Shown here one piece after another: positions 46,095 through 55,565 of a stretch of DNA of 64,000 nt. Position 1 is the first letter of the stretch. Every line of letters begins with the position of its first letter. This DNA is from Calditrichota bacterium (lineage in GTDB: Bacteria; Zhuqueibacterota; Zhuqueibacteria; Zhuqueibacterales; Geothermadaptataceae), in NCBI GenBank assembly GCA_008501765.1, contig QQUE01000019.1:1-64000 (forward strand), written 5' to 3'. The translations under genes and the position numbers were made by a program. Under the pieces are notes generated by a model, which searched no databases, was not told the origin of the DNA, and saw only the letters and a program-made list of their open reading frames with translations.

Positions 46095-46172
46095 ATGCGT
46101 GGTTATCATTTGACGGATGATCCGATTATTCCACCGCCACCCCCAATTAGAGGAGCATGCGCGTCAAGATAA
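46095..46172 (+). pseudogene. Second DDPIIPPPPP tail, frame split by a MITE
   Basis: The frame MRGYHLTDDPIIPPPPPIRG repeats the end of the neighbouring small protein. It now runs into a 301-bp inverted-repeat element and stops at 46172. Removing the element and one copy of its 12-bp target duplication restores 'PPPPPIRGGG' plus stop. The membrane part is missing, so it is either a partial duplication or the leftover of a second gene. Confidence 0.55.
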
Positions 46173-46456
46173 ATTCTCTGAATTTGTGGATAACTATCAA
46201 TTTTGAACCTAATATCAAAAATCGATTAACTTACTTCGGGCGAGCATCCTGAGTAGCCCCGGAAGTTTTTCCCGGGGCGTATCGAAGCTACGGTCCTGAG
46301 CGACAGTCGAAGGGGGGCGGTGATCAAAGTAATTGCTTGAAAACACGCCCGCACCCCTCGATACATCCCGCCTAAAAAGCGGCAGGATACTCGGGATGCT
46401 ATTCGGTAAATTTTTGAGTTATCAACATTTCAGTAATTCTTAACTTGACGCACATT
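46156..46456. mobile_element. 301-bp MITE with 12-bp target-site duplication
   Basis: The ends read CATGCGCGTCAAGATAA and, inverted, AATGTGCGTCAAGTTAA; similarity between the ends extends to ~40 bp, and an inner inverted repeat pairs 46243-46255 with 46388-46400. CAATTAGAGGAG occurs on both sides (46144-46155 and 46457-46468), as expected for duplication on insertion. No transposase is inside. Confidence 0.8.
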
Positions 46457-46513
46457 CAATTAGAGGAGGGGGCTAATTTTGTGCATTGCAGGCTTGCTTG
46501 AATAATTGGAAAT

Positions 46514-46557
46514 GCAGGTTTCAATTGTGCAGTTTATTTTGAAACCTGCTTTTTTTA
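46514..46557 (+). terminator. Terminator behind the small-protein genes
   Basis: 10-bp perfect stem (GCAGGTTTCA/TGAAACCTGC) followed by seven T on the plus strand. It separates the small-protein unit from the CHAT gene. Confidence 0.85.
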
Positions 46558-46604
46558 TTTTAAGCTAAAAAATGTTGTGTTTGGCATTGTTTATTTCCAT
46601 TTTG

Positions 46605-46620
46605 TTTTAAGCGCTTAAAA
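46605..46620. promoter_or_regulatory. Perfect 16-bp palindrome before the CHAT gene
   Basis: TTTTAAGCGCTTAAAA, 19 bases upstream of the ATG. The AAGCGCTT centre is typical of LacI-family operators, so it may be a repressor site; no matching repressor gene is nearby. Confidence 0.45.
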
Positions 46621-46639
46621 TCCATCAATTCTGCTGAAA

Positions 46640-49600
46640 ATGAAAAAACATACGTTTATGTTGAATAAAAAGACTGTACAGATTTTTTTATTTATTATTC
46701 TCTCCCTAGTAAATATTCCCTTATTAATGGCCGGAAAAACTTCGCAAAAATTGACGGATGAAATAGCTATCAATCGCGAATTTTCAGCCTTATGCGCCTC
46801 TTTTAAAAATCAGGATTTGCAGAAACGTGTTCCGGCTTTGTTGGGATTCATTGAAGACTATCCTAACTATATTTTAGCCTATGAGCGACTACGCAACGAG
46901 ATTTTCTGGCATAGTGAAAAGCAACTGGCTTACATAGTTTTTAACCGGCTGATCGAGAATGAAAAGACCAGTGCTGGTGGGTATTGGCTGCTCGCACAAC
47001 TGGAACGCCTGTCTGATAATTACGAAAAAGCCGATGACTATTATCAGCAGGCTGTTATGCGGCAGTTGCACGCTGATAGCTTTCTCAGTGATTTTGCAGA
47101 TTATTACTTATATTCAAAAGAATTACGCAAACGTCTGTCACTCATTGGAATAAAGAAAACAATTCCCGATAATTACGATAAATTTTCCGCTTTTTTTCTA
47201 TATAAAAAACAGGACTATGCGAGACTTGAAAAGCATTTGTACTACCTTGAGCGGGAAGGAAAAAACACAGATTCATGTTATTATATCCGTGGATTATTGC
47301 ATTCGTTGAGAGCCCAATATCCACAAGCGCGTGCATGCTGGAATGCTTTAATATCGCAGGCTAAAAACACGAAAAACAAATATAAGCAGGCGCAAGCATA
47401 TCTCAATTTGATTGCATCGCAATATGATAGCAAGGATTTTACTAAATCGCTGGTTTATGCCGATTCTGCACGTAGTTTAGCACAGGAGTTGAGTGATCCA
47501 TATTTATCGGCCAAATCAGAAATAATGTTGGGAGATATTTATAATCGTACTAATAATTATTCAAAAACATTAGTTTCCTCGGACTCATTACTGCCAAATT
47601 TTAAGATGAACCACGATTATAGATTGTTGATCATATTTTATTCTTGCCTGAGCTCAGCTAATAACAGAATTGGGAATTATATTGACGCATTGAAAGCTGT
47701 ACAAAAAGCTGAAATATATGAACAAAAATGTGGAAGCAGTGAGTTGGGATTTTATTTGCAGTTTCAAAAGGGGCAAATTTACGAAAAATTAAAACAATTT
47801 GAACAGGCCAAGCAAATTTTTCGTACCATTCAAAAAAAACTTATATCTGATGGAGATACTTATTACCGATATGGATGTCTGAAGGAATTGGGTGACATCA
47901 TGTTGCACGAACAACAATATCAGCCCGCCAGGAACAATTTTAAAAAGGCACTCCCATATTATGAATCATTGAATTATTATGTTTGGGGACGAATAGCGCG
48001 ATCCTATTTTTTGGAAAAGAACTATTCTACGGCAGAACAATACTATGTAAAAGCACACGTAGCAACACCTCAGGGTGATATGATGATTCCATGGTATGAT
48101 TTGCGACAGGGCGAAGTTGCTTTGGAGCTGGAAAAATTTGACATAGCCGCAATGAAGTTGCAAGCTGCCCTGAAATCCGGCTTGGAAAAAGATGATATGG
48201 AATTATTGTGGGAGGTTTATTTTGCAATTGGTCGTTTGAATTTCCGGCAGCAGAATTTTTCAGAAGCGATAAATGCCTACCGCCATGCGATTGTATATAT
48301 TGAAAAAGTAAGAAAAAAACTCAAACTTGATCAATTTCGTATCGGTTATTTTATCGAACCCAATGCGGTTTACGAGCATCTGGCCGAAGCCTATTTGCAG
48401 CGTTTTCAGGCAGAGATGAATCCGGCAGATCGCGATAGCCTTTTCCATTATTCGTCACTAACCCGTAGCCGTTCCTTGCAGCAGGCCACCGCAGATCGCC
48501 ATAATAAAACGTCCTTTTTGCGAGAAAGTGAAGCGGCAAAGCCGTATCGCCAGTTGCAGCAACAGGTTGCGATGCAGCAACGAAAATTGCGCACTTTACC
48601 CGATTCCGCAGATGAACAAGCGGATTCGATTTATCAATCTTTACAGATCCTGCGATTGGACATGTTAGCGCAAAAACTTCGGGCCTTAGAAAGCAGGGAT
48701 GAAAAAATACCGGCTATACAAAAAATGAAAGACATCTTTCTTGCACCTGAAAAGGTGGGCCGCAAATTAGCGCAAAATAATCAGGCCTTGCTGCACTATC
48801 ACATTTCAGACAGACAGTCGTTTGTGGTGGCGATCACACCGAGGGAAACAGCCGTTATCCCCTTGACCGTGCGTGCTGATTCGCTGGAAAAACAAGCCGA
48901 TAAATTGCTGCTTCCATTTTATAATGTGACCGAAGAAAATATCGATTCCACTATTTTTCATGCAGATATCGCCCACCAGCTTTACCAGCAATTATTGCAA
49001 CCGGTCGTGTCGCAAATTGCGCTGCCGGAAAAATTAATCATAATTCCTGATTTCCATTTAGCGAGCCTGCCGTTTGACTTACTTTTATTGGATAGAGCGC
49101 AAAAATCTTCGTACACAAACCAGGATTCTGCGGATTATGCAGCCAATCTTTTGCTCAATAAATATATAATTTCCTACAGCCCCGCGGTTAAAACTGTTTT
49201 GCAGGACTTTCCGGCGCTGCAGGCGGATAGTGCTTTGCTGGTCATCGCCAATCCAACCAACGATGAGTCCGAATATAGGCAGGCTACCCGGAGTGGATTG
49301 CGTTATCAGATCGCACCATTTGGCAAATTGGTGTCTTTGCCCAATGCGACGATCGAAGCCAAAAAGTTGGATAAATTGAAGGTGAGCGTAAAAGTGTTGC
49401 GCCACGGGGAAGGGACGGAAGCAGCCTTATTTAAACATTATCGCGATTACAAAATTTTGCACTTCGCATCCCACGGAATCGTGGACACCGTATTTGATGC
49501 GTTTTCCGCGGTGGCTTTGGCGCTCGATCCCGATGATTCAACCAGCGATGGGCTGCTCATGGGTTATGAAATCGAAGGCATGGACTTAAATTGTGATTTG

Positions 49601-50014
49601 ATTACGCTCGGTGCCTGCGAAACCGGCCGCGGCCGCGCAGTTCACGGCGAAGGCGTTTTAGGGCTGCCGCGAATCGTGCTTTCGGGCGGCGCCCGTTCGG
49701 TGATTCAAACACTGTGGAAAATTGACGATGAACCTGCCAGCATGATGATGCCGCTTTTTTATCATAATTATTTGATAGAAAAAATGGATAAAGCCGAAGC
49801 GCTCACGGTGGCAAAACGCCAGTTGCTGCGGCAGAACAAAAAATATGCGCACCCGTTTTACTGGGCCGCATTCACACTTTATGGGGATACGGGCCATAGC
49901 GAGAATGATGGAGCTTCATTCGAATCTCTGGCTAAAATTATCGTACTGTGCCTGTTAATTTTGGTTATTTCGATTCTTGTATTTCGCAGAATCAGGAACA
50001 GGCGAGTGGGTTGA
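46640..50014 (+). CDS. TPR-CHAT protease, envelope-anchored
   Basis: A 1124-residue protein. An N-terminal hydrophobic signal (FLFIILSLVNIPLLMAG) is followed by about ten tetratricopeptide-like repeats, a coiled-coil stretch (~600-700), and a caspase-like CHAT domain with catalytic His945 (HFASHG) and Cys993 (LGACETG). The extreme C-terminus is a membrane helix with a basic end (LAKIIVLCLLILVISILVFRRIR). If both segments are used, the protease faces the periplasm. CHAT proteases act in bacterial defence and cell-death systems and in processing; here neither a gasdermin nor a CRISPR partner is close. The proline-tail protein gene upstream is the only candidate partner. Confidence 0.9.
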   Translation: MKKHTFMLNKKTVQIFLFIILSLVNIPLLMAGKTSQKLTDEIAINREFSALCASFKNQDLQKRVPALLGFIEDYPNYILAYERLRNEIFWHSEKQLAYIVFNRLIENEKTSAGGYWLLAQLERLSDNYEKADDYYQQAVMRQLHADSFLSDFADYYLYSKELRKRLSLIGIKKTIPDNYDKFSAFFLYKKQDYARLEKHLYYLEREGKNTDSCYYIRGLLHSLRAQYPQARACWNALISQAKNTKNKYKQAQAYLNLIASQYDSKDFTKSLVYADSARSLAQELSDPYLSAKSEIMLGDIYNRTNNYSKTLVSSDSLLPNFKMNHDYRLLIIFYSCLSSANNRIGNYIDALKAVQKAEIYEQKCGSSELGFYLQFQKGQIYEKLKQFEQAKQIFRTIQKKLISDGDTYYRYGCLKELGDIMLHEQQYQPARNNFKKALPYYESLNYYVWGRIARSYFLEKNYSTAEQYYVKAHVATPQGDMMIPWYDLRQGEVALELEKFDIAAMKLQAALKSGLEKDDMELLWEVYFAIGRLNFRQQNFSEAINAYRHAIVYIEKVRKKLKLDQFRIGYFIEPNAVYEHLAEAYLQRFQAEMNPADRDSLFHYSSLTRSRSLQQATADRHNKTSFLRESEAAKPYRQLQQQVAMQQRKLRTLPDSADEQADSIYQSLQILRLDMLAQKLRALESRDEKIPAIQKMKDIFLAPEKVGRKLAQNNQALLHYHISDRQSFVVAITPRETAVIPLTVRADSLEKQADKLLLPFYNVTEENIDSTIFHADIAHQLYQQLLQPVVSQIALPEKLIIIPDFHLASLPFDLLLLDRAQKSSYTNQDSADYAANLLLNKYIISYSPAVKTVLQDFPALQADSALLVIANPTNDESEYRQATRSGLRYQIAPFGKLVSLPNATIEAKKLDKLKVSVKVLRHGEGTEAALFKHYRDYKILHFASHGIVDTVFDAFSAVALALDPDDSTSDGLLMGYEIEGMDLNCDLITLGACETGRGRAVHGEGVLGLPRIVLSGGARSVIQTLWKIDDEPASMMMPLFYHNYLIEKMDKAEALTVAKRQLLRQNKKYAHPFYWAAFTLYGDTGHSENDGASFESLAKIIVLCLLILVISILVFRRIRNRRVG

Positions 50015-50361
50015 TATCAATTTTTTATGGGCAAATAGCCAGGTGTACCGAGAAACCCTGACAGGATTCCAAATCCTGTCAGGGTGAGCTTGCAGCCAAC
50101 AGGTTCTGAATCGAGAAATCCTGCCAGGTTTCCAAAACCTGGCAGGATTAAATTGCACTGAACCGAGCAATCCTAACGAGACTTTTGAAAATTCTCAAAA
50201 TTTGGACCCTGAGCTTGTCGAAGGGCCCGAATTTGGGGGTAACGCCGGGCGCTTCGACAATCTCAGCGACCGATTTACCCGCTTTTTCGACAGCCTTGCC
50301 AGATTTCCAAATCCTGGCAGGATTAAATTGCAGCCACTGTTTCTAAATTGCCGCAGTAAAA
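50015..50361. repeat. Cluster of CCTG(A/C)CAGG-type palindromes behind the CHAT gene
   Basis: Three palindromes of the same two families as in the 43.9-45.2 kb array lie at 50055-50085, 50117-50149 and about 50295-50321. Between the second and third is another inverted-repeat piece (ctgagcttgtcgaag ... cttcgacaatctcag). No gene. They may affect mRNA 3' ends, but none has a T-run. Confidence 0.75.
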
Positions 50362-51390
50362 TTAATTGTCTTTGTAAATTTTCACCACCGGATTCTCCCC
50401 CGCGACAATATAGCCTCGATACATGCCTTCCGTGTTAAATGGCATCGCAATATTGCCATTTTTATCCAAGGCAATCACGCCGCCCGTGGCTTTCATCGCA
50501 CCGACTTTAGCGATGGCTTTGGCGGCCGCTTGTTCCACTGACAAATTTTTATATTCCATCATGGCTGAAATGTCGTAGGCTACCATATTTCGAATAAAAT
50601 ATTCGCCGTGCCCGGTTGCGGAAACAGCACAGGTTTGATTATTGGCATAAGTTCCGGCCCCGATAATTGGCGAGTCGCCAACACGGCCGAAACGTTTGTT
50701 GGTCATGCCGCCCGTCGATGTTCCGGCTGCGAGGTCGCCATTTTTATCCAGCGCGAGACAGCCGACGGTGCCAAATTTTTGTTCATCGCTGCTGGTTTTA
50801 ATATACGCGGATTTTTCGGCGGCTTCTTTTTGCAGCACTTTTTGCAAGCTTTTCCATCGTTTTTCGGTATGAAAATAAGCAGGATCAACGAGGTCGATGC
50901 CTTGGGTGGCTGCAAAAGCCTCGGCGCCGTCACGGGCAAATAAAACATGCGGTGAGTTTTCCATCACCCGCCGGGTCAATTGAATCGGATTTTTAATGCG
51001 CGTCACACCAGCGACAGCGCCAACATTGAGGTCGGATCCATTCATCAGTGAGGCGTCCAGTTCATTTTTGCCCTCGTGGGTGAATACGGCACCTTTGCCG
51101 GCATTAAAAAGCGGTGAATCTTCCATGAGAGTGATAACTTCAACGACGGCATCAAGGCTCGAACCGCCATCTACTAGAATTTTTTCTCCGGTGCGCAAGG
51201 CTTTTTCGAGAATGTCACGATAAGCTTTTTCTTGTTCATCGGTCATATTCTTCTTCAAAATTGTGCCGGCGCCACCATGGATAACCAGTGCAAAGTCAGG
51301 CCTTTCCGAATTGTTCGGGTTTGAAGAATTGCACTGCAGGCTGAAAAGTAGAGTGAAAATGAGCAGAATTAACAGGCTTGTTTTTTTCAT
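50362..51390 (-). CDS. Isoaspartyl peptidase/L-asparaginase (Ntn-hydrolase), lipoprotein
   Basis: A 342-residue N-terminal-nucleophile hydrolase. It carries a lipoprotein signal (lipobox LQC), then 'LVIHGGAGT' at the start of the alpha chain, 'FNAGKGAVFT' and 'ELDASLM', and the self-cleavage site before Thr in 'KFGTVGCLALD' with 'AGTSTGGMTNKRFGRVGDSPIIGAGTYA' in the beta chain. It splits isoaspartyl dipeptides and asparagine. The export signal makes it a periplasmic member. It is monocistronic. Confidence 0.92.
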   Translation of the reverse strand: MKKTSLLILLIFTLLFSLQCNSSNPNNSERPDFALVIHGGAGTILKKNMTDEQEKAYRDILEKALRTGEKILVDGGSSLDAVVEVITLMEDSPLFNAGKGAVFTHEGKNELDASLMNGSDLNVGAVAGVTRIKNPIQLTRRVMENSPHVLFARDGAEAFAATQGIDLVDPAYFHTEKRWKSLQKVLQKEAAEKSAYIKTSSDEQKFGTVGCLALDKNGDLAAGTSTGGMTNKRFGRVGDSPIIGAGTYANNQTCAVSATGHGEYFIRNMVAYDISAMMEYKNLSVEQAAAKAIAKVGAMKATGGVIALDKNGNIAMPFNTEGMYRGYIVAGENPVVKIYKDN

Positions 51391-51849
51391 GATTTCCTCA
51401 TTTGCAATTGCGAATATTTGGAGGTTTATTTAATCAATCTAAAGAATGAAATCTTTGTTTACAACCACCATTTAGCTGGGTGCCAGCTTTTATTCTAAAT
51501 TGCAAAAAATCGATTTGATCCCCCTCGAAATTGTTGTAATTTTTAGATCGGAAGTAAAATAAACGAAGCCGATAACCCTGTTGATTCGCATATACCGATT
51601 GAGTTTTATAGATTAGATTTTATGTTTACCGATTCGAGTGAATCGAATATTTTTTTAAATAGCGTGAATTCAATATAAGAAGATTTTGGACAAAACGAAT
51701 TTATTATAGGTTATAGTCCGAAGGCGTCCCGCCGAGGATAACACACGAAACGCTCGGCGAGACGCCTTCGCTCTATTTTAATTATGTTTGGCAAAGAATG
51801 TTACAGCTTACTCGAACTCACGTTAAATTATAATAAATTGAGAGATGCC
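51391..51849. other. Intergenic region with a REP-like hairpin
   Basis: A hairpin with arms CGAAGGCGTC (51719-51728) and GACGCCTTCG (51761-51770) plus inner CCGCCGAG/CTCGGCG pairing. The rest is AT-rich; promoters of the two divergent genes are expected around 51480 and 51700. No gene seen. Confidence 0.45.
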
Positions 51850-52581
51850 ATGTATCGAATTAGTGGATTGATTTTAGTCGGTCTTTTAGCCGTTGGATGC
51901 GCGGGTAAAATGAAGATTGTCCCCGGTTCGCAAACGGAAATGTTGTTTAAAAAAGAATATCGCGAGACAACCGAAATGAAATATTTAATTTACCTCCCCT
52001 CGGATTATGATGAAAAAGTGAAGCAATGGCCGCTCATGCTTTTTCTGCATGGAGCAGGTGAGCGCGGCGAGGACATCAACAAGGTCAAAGTGCACGGCCC
52101 ACCCAAATTGGTAGAAAATGGCGAAAATTTTCCATTTATCGTCATTTCACCGCAATGCCCGAAGGAGCAATGGTGGCCGTCGTTGACAGCAGAATTGATG
52201 CGTCTAATCGATGAAATTTCACAAAACTATGCTGTGGATGAAAAGCGGATTTACCTCACAGGATTGAGTATGGGCGGCTACGGAACGTGGGCACTCGCAG
52301 GTGAATTTCCAGATAAATTTGCAGCAATCGCACCGGTGTGTGGTGGTGGAACGCCTTATTTCGCGCGCAAAATGCGGCATATTCCTGCGTGGGTTTTTCA
52401 TGGCGCCCAAGACCAGGTTGTCCCACTGAAGAATTCGGAAGAAATGGTGCTCGCTTTGAGAAAAGCAGGGGGTGAAGTGAAATTCACGGTCTATCCCGAA
52501 GCCGGACATGATTCCTGGACAGAAACTTACAACAATCCAGAATTTTACGAATGGTTTCTGCAATTCGAGCGTGGGAAATAA
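51850..52581 (+). CDS. Esterase/prolyl-oligopeptidase-like lipoprotein (alpha/beta hydrolase)
   Basis: A 243-residue lipoprotein (lipobox LAVGC). It has the alpha/beta-hydrolase order: 'PLMLFLHGAGERGED' (oxyanion region), nucleophile Ser in 'LTGLSMGGYGTW', acid Asp in 'HGAQDQVVP' and His in 'EAGHDSW'. This matches the phospholipase/carboxylesterase and polyhydroxybutyrate-depolymerase-like secreted esterases. ATG 51850 is used since the signal peptide begins there; the longer frame adds a polar stretch with no ribosome site. Confidence 0.88.
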   Translation: MYRISGLILVGLLAVGCAGKMKIVPGSQTEMLFKKEYRETTEMKYLIYLPSDYDEKVKQWPLMLFLHGAGERGEDINKVKVHGPPKLVENGENFPFIVISPQCPKEQWWPSLTAELMRLIDEISQNYAVDEKRIYLTGLSMGGYGTWALAGEFPDKFAAIAPVCGGGTPYFARKMRHIPAWVFHGAQDQVVPLKNSEEMVLALRKAGGEVKFTVYPEAGHDSWTETYNNPEFYEWFLQFERGK

Positions 52582-52592
52582 AATTTAGATAT

Positions 52593-52620
52593 TAAAAAAG
52601 CGCCACCGAAATGGCGCTTC
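52593..52620 (-). terminator. Terminator of the repeat-rich secreted-protein gene
   Basis: Seven-bp stem AGCGCCA/TGGCGCT with six T on the minus strand, 57 bp behind the stop codon of the gene at 52677-54104. It may also stop the esterase transcript from the other side. Confidence 0.7.
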
Positions 52621-52676
52621 ACGCTCAAGAATTCTATCAGGGATTATACCTGTTTATTCATCCTGCACGCTGAATT

Positions 52677-54104
52677 TTATTTGAGTAATAGACATTGCCC
52701 GGTTTTTGTGAAGCCAGCGCCATAAAGGCGGTAGAAATAAACACCGGACGAAACTCGATTCCCTTCATCATTGCGGCCATTCCACTGGATATTGTGCGAA
52801 CCTGCTTCGGTAAAACGCCTGCTGATTAACTTGGAAATGATGCGTCCCTGCGTATCAAAAATTACCAGTGTTATAGCAGCATCGTGGGGCAGTGAATAGT
52901 TAATTGTCGTTTCGGGATTGAAAGGGTTGGGATAATTGCTCAAAGTAAAATCTGCCGGGATAATTTCTTCTTCTGAAACTGAGGTAGCCGGTGCAGAAAT
53001 GAGATACCTTTCGTCGTTTTCCCAGGCACCGTTGAGCCAAAGTTCAACCAGAATTTGAACGAGAACGCCGCCAGACCAGGTGTAGGTATCACGTGAGTCA
53101 TTTTCCCAGGCTGAACCTGACCAGAACAGGTACAAAATTTCACTTGTTTGATCGCCGCTGTAAAGCGATCTGATTAAATGAATATTTAGCCAGACAGCTC
53201 CGGCCCAGTCCTGGAACAATTCTTCAATCAATTGTCCGCTGCCATTGTAAGTATTCGTCAATTTATCCATGTTCATCCAACTGCTCGAGACAATATCGTA
53301 GTTTTGTCTTGTCGTCGTGGCAGAATAACCCATAGCAGTGTATGTGTAAAGAATTTTTTCCGATGGAAAACTCATGCCTCCAGCCACAATTTCCAGGACT
53401 TCTTCGAGCAATTGTCCCTGGGCATTGTTCGTATAGGTGATTTCTGAATATTCAGTCCATTCTGTACCTGCCCAGTTGTAATTCTCTTGTTTAATCAAGA
53501 ATTTATTGCCGTCGTAATACAGTTCATTTTTGGAAACATATTCCAGAGTACCGGTTGCCATCAAATCCATTTCGGTGTAAATATAGATCAGTGTATTACC
53601 ACTGTATTCATTGGTCATTTTCATGAAATCGTACCATACTCCGTTTTCCAGAATACGCAGTAGCATTTCCATCAGCAAACCGTTGGCATAGCTAAAGGTT
53701 GTGGTGGCTTCCTTCAGCCAGGCCCCGTTTTCCCAGAAATATCCTTCGTATGAAAGCAGCACTGTTAAATTTGCCTCATCGTAAACTTCGATATCTTTAT
53801 AAGCATTGACCCAGGCCCCGTTTACCCAATACTGAGTGACCGTTTCAATGATTATTGTGCCGGCCACGTTGTAGGTCTTTTTGCCGAGAGTGCGTTGATT
53901 GCTATCCCGGTTTTCCTTGAGAAAATGGTCATAAATCCGTTGCGCTTTGGCTGGGATTTGTATATCGAGATGATCCGCCTCTGCAAAAGAAGTTTTTAGC
54001 AATTTAACGATGACCGGTTGTTCCGCAGCCTGCATCGTGGTGGTGAACCCACAAATGGTGAAAATAACCAGTGTGAACAGAAATTTGTAGCATACTTTTT
54101 TCAT
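52677..54104 (-). CDS. Secreted repeat protein with FlgD/Por-type sorting domain
   Basis: A 475-residue exported protein. Signal peptide ending MQAA, then about ten ~35-residue beta repeats with a 'W..GAW.N....Y.Y' core (VNGAW, ENGAW, NGVWYDF, AGTEWTEY, SAWEND), and a final ~90-residue sorting domain 'FTLSNYPNPFNPETT', 'IFDTQGRI', 'GVYFYRL'. The repeats resemble the YD/RHS-like strands of other secreted proteins of this group. GGAGG stands seven bases before the ATG. It probably sits on the cell surface; the role is unknown. Confidence 0.8.
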   Translation of the reverse strand: MKKVCYKFLFTLVIFTICGFTTTMQAAEQPVIVKLLKTSFAEADHLDIQIPAKAQRIYDHFLKENRDSNQRTLGKKTYNVAGTIIIETVTQYWVNGAWVNAYKDIEVYDEANLTVLLSYEGYFWENGAWLKEATTTFSYANGLLMEMLLRILENGVWYDFMKMTNEYSGNTLIYIYTEMDLMATGTLEYVSKNELYYDGNKFLIKQENYNWAGTEWTEYSEITYTNNAQGQLLEEVLEIVAGGMSFPSEKILYTYTAMGYSATTTRQNYDIVSSSWMNMDKLTNTYNGSGQLIEELFQDWAGAVWLNIHLIRSLYSGDQTSEILYLFWSGSAWENDSRDTYTWSGGVLVQILVELWLNGAWENDERYLISAPATSVSEEEIIPADFTLSNYPNPFNPETTINYSLPHDAAITLVIFDTQGRIISKLISRRFTEAGSHNIQWNGRNDEGNRVSSGVYFYRLYGAGFTKTGQCLLLK

Positions 54105-54361
54105 AGCAAAACCTCCAGTTAGATTTGGGATTAATTAATAATTTATGATTTGGGCGAATTTAAAGTTGAGTGGATTTCCGTACTTTCAATTCCCCACCTC
54201 AACAGGCATCGCAAACGTAATTTGACTTTTACTTTTTTTGCAAATTTTTCGGATAAATTCAGCAATACCGGTGGCACAGTCCTGATATGAATTCAAAAAG
54301 AAATGCGTTTTGACTGAGAAGATTTACCGAATTGATGCTGGATTTATGCCAAAGAACAAAT

Positions 54362-55009
54362 TCAAAACAGATTCAAGTATGTTCCAAGATACAAGGCAAA
54401 CGGGATCATGATCAAAATGGCAGCGAGGGTAATAAGACATAGAGAGACGAGAATGGTCACCACGGATTTAATGGTTGAGAATGCGTGTGCTTCAGCGATA
54501 CTCTGAATGAAAACGTAAATACATTTTATCAGATAATAAATTGCCAATCCGGCAAATAAAAGAGCTGGAACGACAAGTAATGCGTTATCTGTATTTACAA
54601 CATACTGCCGCGAAAAGCATTTTTCTCCCCAAATAATTACTGCTGGAATCCAAAAAACGAGAGACCAGATAAATGGAATCGAGGCCCAGGCAATGGCCGA
54701 TTGTACCTGTGGTTTCTGGCCTTTACCACCAAACAGCAGCCCCAATGTGCTGATCGTATAAGAAAATGCGTGTAAAAATATGAAACCGTATAGTGGTCCG
54801 CCAAGAATACAAATGAGCAAGATTTCAAACAGGGAAAAATGGTCAGCGAGGTTTTTGTCCGCAGACCAACTGAGCATATGCACAATTCCGGCGATCGCTG
54901 ATAATTGGAAATCATACTTATTTCCATGGATGTGCCATATTTCTCGAATTGTTTGCCGTGGTTTGTTCCAGATGGATAACCAGGGATCGAGAATAGTTGT
55001 GTTGTTCAC
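54362..55009 (-). CDS. Yip1-domain membrane protein
   Basis: A 215-residue membrane protein with five predicted helices. The N-terminal 'DPWLSIWNKPRQTIREI' followed by helices with 'GGPLYGFIFLHAFSYTISTLGLLFGGKG' and 'AWASIPF' is the standard architecture of bacterial Yip1-family proteins. Their function is unknown. It stands alone; the gap to the left gene is 257 bp. Confidence 0.8.
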   Translation of the reverse strand: MNNTTILDPWLSIWNKPRQTIREIWHIHGNKYDFQLSAIAGIVHMLSWSADKNLADHFSLFEILLICILGGPLYGFIFLHAFSYTISTLGLLFGGKGQKPQVQSAIAWASIPFIWSLVFWIPAVIIWGEKCFSRQYVVNTDNALLVVPALLFAGLAIYYLIKCIYVFIQSIAEAHAFSTIKSVVTILVSLCLITLAAILIMIPFALYLGTYLNLF

Positions 55010-55119
55010 TGGTTGATTTTCTTCGCTAATTGGGACGCAAATTTACCCCCCGGATTGGGCGATTATCCGGAGGTGCAATCAATTAAATTTACAGCTGAAC
55101 AATAACAAAAGCAATCAAT

Positions 55120-55443
55120 TTATACTGTTGCGCGACGCAATGTTTTTTTCAGGTTGCGGATTTCATGACGCGCTTTTCGCAGCGCAACTTTATCTTTCGA
55201 TTCGAGGGCGGCATCCCGTTGTTTTTTAAATTCACGGATACGTTTTTTAATACTGGATTTATCAACACCGACGACTTCGTGGTGCACGTGCATATCCAAG
55301 TTGAGCGCTTTGCATATCGCTTCGAGCAAATGGTCTTTATTGAGCTGTGTATACCCTTGCACAGCTTCGTGGTCGATTTCCTTGGCTATGGCCCGCAGTT
55401 GAGCGACGGTGTTCTTCTTGAGTTCTTCGAAAGTGTAAGCCAT
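55120..55443 (-). CDS. Rho-termination-factor-N-like small protein
   Basis: A 107-residue basic protein. Its first half has the Rho N-terminal/SAP-like fold ('FEELKKNTVAQLRAIAKEI', 'LNKDHLLEAICKALN'), and the second half is a charged coiled coil ending in Arg-rich sequence. AAGGAG stands eight bases before ATG 55443. Proteins of this type bind nucleic acid; the target is unknown. It is 123 bp behind the HIT gene in the same direction. Confidence 0.75.
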   Translation of the reverse strand: MAYTFEELKKNTVAQLRAIAKEIDHEAVQGYTQLNKDHLLEAICKALNLDMHVHHEVVGVDKSSIKKRIREFKKQRDAALESKDKVALRKARHEIRNLKKTLRRATV

Positions 55444-55565
55444 TTTTTGTACTCCTTTTATGTTTGTGATTTTGTGCAATTAAAGTAAAAGCGTATTTCA
55501 GGATTTTACTCCTATCTTCTCGTTCATATTTTGGCAAAAAAATGATGTAATAATCGATCGCTAAA

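Noticed and set aside
46222-46405. Structured RNA gene in the inverted-repeat region
   Set aside because: The pairing is explained by the MITE ends and its inner inverted repeat; no promoter or terminator belongs to it.
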